Assembly (NCBI GenBank): GCA_016291725.1
Contig: JAEEYJ010000197.1
Coordinates: forward strand, 1 to 6,178
DNA length: 6,178 bases
Direction of reading: 5' to 3'
Origin: Solobacterium sp.
GTDB taxonomy: Bacteria; Bacillota_I; Bacilli_A; Erysipelotrichales; Erysipelotrichaceae
This document shows, piece by piece, positions 5,212 through 6,178 of the stretch; the stretch's first letter is position 1; the number at the start of each line of letters is the position of its first letter. The notes beneath the pieces are model-generated. The model was not told where the DNA came from, did not search any database, and saw only the letters and a program-made list of their open reading frames with translations. The translations under genes and the position numbers were made by a program.

Positions 5212-6178
5212 GGCAGCGCCTCCCCGCAGAGAAGGACAGCTTCCGTGCCGCTGTGCGCGGAAAGGCGCGCAAGGAGATCACCGGGCAGGCGATCGCTGAA
5301 AGACGGTGTCAGGATCAGGTAGCCGGCCGTCTGGTCATTCTGCTCCATTGCCTGCTGGACCAGCTGTCCGAAGGATCGTTCACAGGCATAGGAAGCCCGG
5401 CCGAGCATTTCCATGGCCAGACGGTAGTGTTCATCCCCGGTACCGTGCCCGATGCCGCCGGCAGAAGACAGAGCGCCTGTACAGGCCGCGTTCATAAGGA
5501 CACGGTACGCAAAGCGGTGCTTTTCCAGCTGCTCGCAGACAGTCCGTGCCTGGATCAGCATACGCTCGATCAGTTCTTCTCTGTCCGGCGCCCGGGTATC
5601 GGTATTGATGATCAGGCACAGTACAGGATCCGCGGTATAGTCCGGTACTTTGACCATCAAGCCCAGTCCCTTGGCGCTCTGTTTCCATGAAATCTGCTTC
5701 ATCGGCTCCTGTCCGGTGTATTCCCGGAAACCGGCGGAAAGGACCGGATCTTCATGGATGAAGCGCCTGACGGATACGCTGCCCAGAAAGCCGCCGATTG
5801 TCCGCTCCAGCTGCTCATCCACCAGCTTTTTCGGGATGATCACGATCTCCCCGTCGCTGTGCCTGCGGAAAAACTTCGTTGACAGTCCCAGGGAATCCCC
5901 CGACTGCAGCAATACATCATGCAGCGTATAGCGCCCCCGCTTCTCACAGACCGCCTGCAGCCGGAAGGATACCTTCCCCTTCGGCAGGATCATCATGGAC
6001 CGGGAAACGGTTTTCTGCCAGGAAGATTCTTCCCTGGCTTCTTCCCCGGGCAGTTCGAAAGCACCGGGAAAGTATACGGATGCCCGGATATAGGGGAACA
6101 ACCAGAAGGAGCGGTTGACCACGGTTACTGTGAACACAATGGTCTCCCCCGGCTCTGCCAATGCCTTGTCCGCTTCCT
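5208..6178 (-). CDS. DUF58 domain protein (5' truncated by window edge)
   Basis: The frame runs open to the right edge of the window; the codon at 6161 is TTG and reads as an internal Leu (EADKALAEPGETIVF), so the start and probably one or two N-terminal membrane helices lie outside. The visible 323 residues begin with a beta-rich domain (GETIVFTVTVVNRS) and contain the diagnostic DUF58 motif FREYTGQEPMKQISWKQSAK, encoded at about 5670-5729. A vWA-like half follows, but the strand where an intact metal site would have DxSxS reads CLIINTDTR, so the metal-binding motif seems degenerate. DUF58 proteins are usually encoded with a MoxR-type AAA ATPase and a membrane transglutaminase and are linked to the cell envelope; a MoxR gene would be expected just beyond the right edge. 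The stop overlaps the next gene's ATG. Confidence 0.88.
   Translation of the reverse strand, partial: EADKALAEPGETIVFTVTVVNRSFWLFPYIRASVYFPGAFELPGEEAREESSWQKTVSRSMMILPKGKVSFRLQAVCEKRGRYTLHDVLLQSGDSLGLSTKFFRRHSDGEIVIIPKKLVDEQLERTIGGFLGSVSVRRFIHEDPVLSAGFREYTGQEPMKQISWKQSAKGLGLMVKVPDYTADPVLCLIINTDTRAPDREELIERMLIQARTVCEQLEKHRFAYRVLMNAACTGALSSAGGIGHGTGDEHYRLAMEMLGRASYACERSFGQLVQQAMEQNDQTAGYLILTPSFSDRLPGDLLARLSAHSGTEAVLLCGEALP
5219..5225 (-). promoter_or_regulatory. Ribosome binding site of the DUF4129-like membrane protein (GGGGAGG)
   Basis: GGGGAGG on the coding strand lies inside the last codons of the DUF58 gene and 7 bases before the ATG at 5211. It supports that start despite the 4-base overlap with the upstream stop codon. 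Confidence 0.75.

Overview
The window looks like chromosomal DNA from a Gram-positive Firmicute, probably a gut Clostridia or Erysipelotrichia relative. The evidence is strong AGGAG-type ribosome binding sites, tightly packed operons with 4-base ATGA overlaps, a DUF58/DUF4129 envelope gene pair and a moderately high GC content (mid-50s % by eye, not computed). The lineage is an inference. Both ends of the window cut through genes.

Two transcription units converge near position 1350. From the left, on the + strand, come the C-terminal part of an ATP-grasp ligase (2-640) and a YgeA-like aspartate/glutamate racemase (637-1332). They are translationally coupled and are followed by a hairpin terminator (1335-1360) that also has the form of a terminator for the opposing strand. 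A racemase coupled to an ATP-grasp ligase suggests production and ligation of a D-acidic amino acid, but the substrate cannot be read from the sequence.

Everything from 6178 down to 1400 is on the - strand. It begins with a DUF58 protein (cut by the right edge), a polytopic membrane protein with a C-terminal DUF4129-like region, and a pentapeptide-repeat protein. These three are joined by ATGA overlaps and form one operon of the DUF58/transglutaminase type. However, the membrane protein has no transglutaminase domain, and a pentapeptide gene follows it. A large hairpin overlaps the last stop codon, and a promoter-like sequence is embedded in it (3377-3405). This promoter probably starts a second unit: a 181-aa coiled-coil protein of unknown function, a 149-nt spacer with several nested inverted repeats, and a 408-aa stand-alone reverse transcriptase.

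The reverse transcriptase is the most interesting gene. It has a complete palm with the YSDD catalytic motif and a basic thumb/domain-X-like C-terminus. It has no endonuclease domain, group II intron RNA, retron signature or visible template/variable repeat pair. The spacer directly before it can form a pseudoknot-type pairing, carries a 12-base palindrome and a small hairpin, and ends in a 20-base pyrimidine tract touching the ATG, with no ribosome binding site. Promoter, small protein, structured RNA candidate, RT and terminator together resemble the layout of RT-based defence systems. That comparison is a hypothesis, not something the sequence proves.
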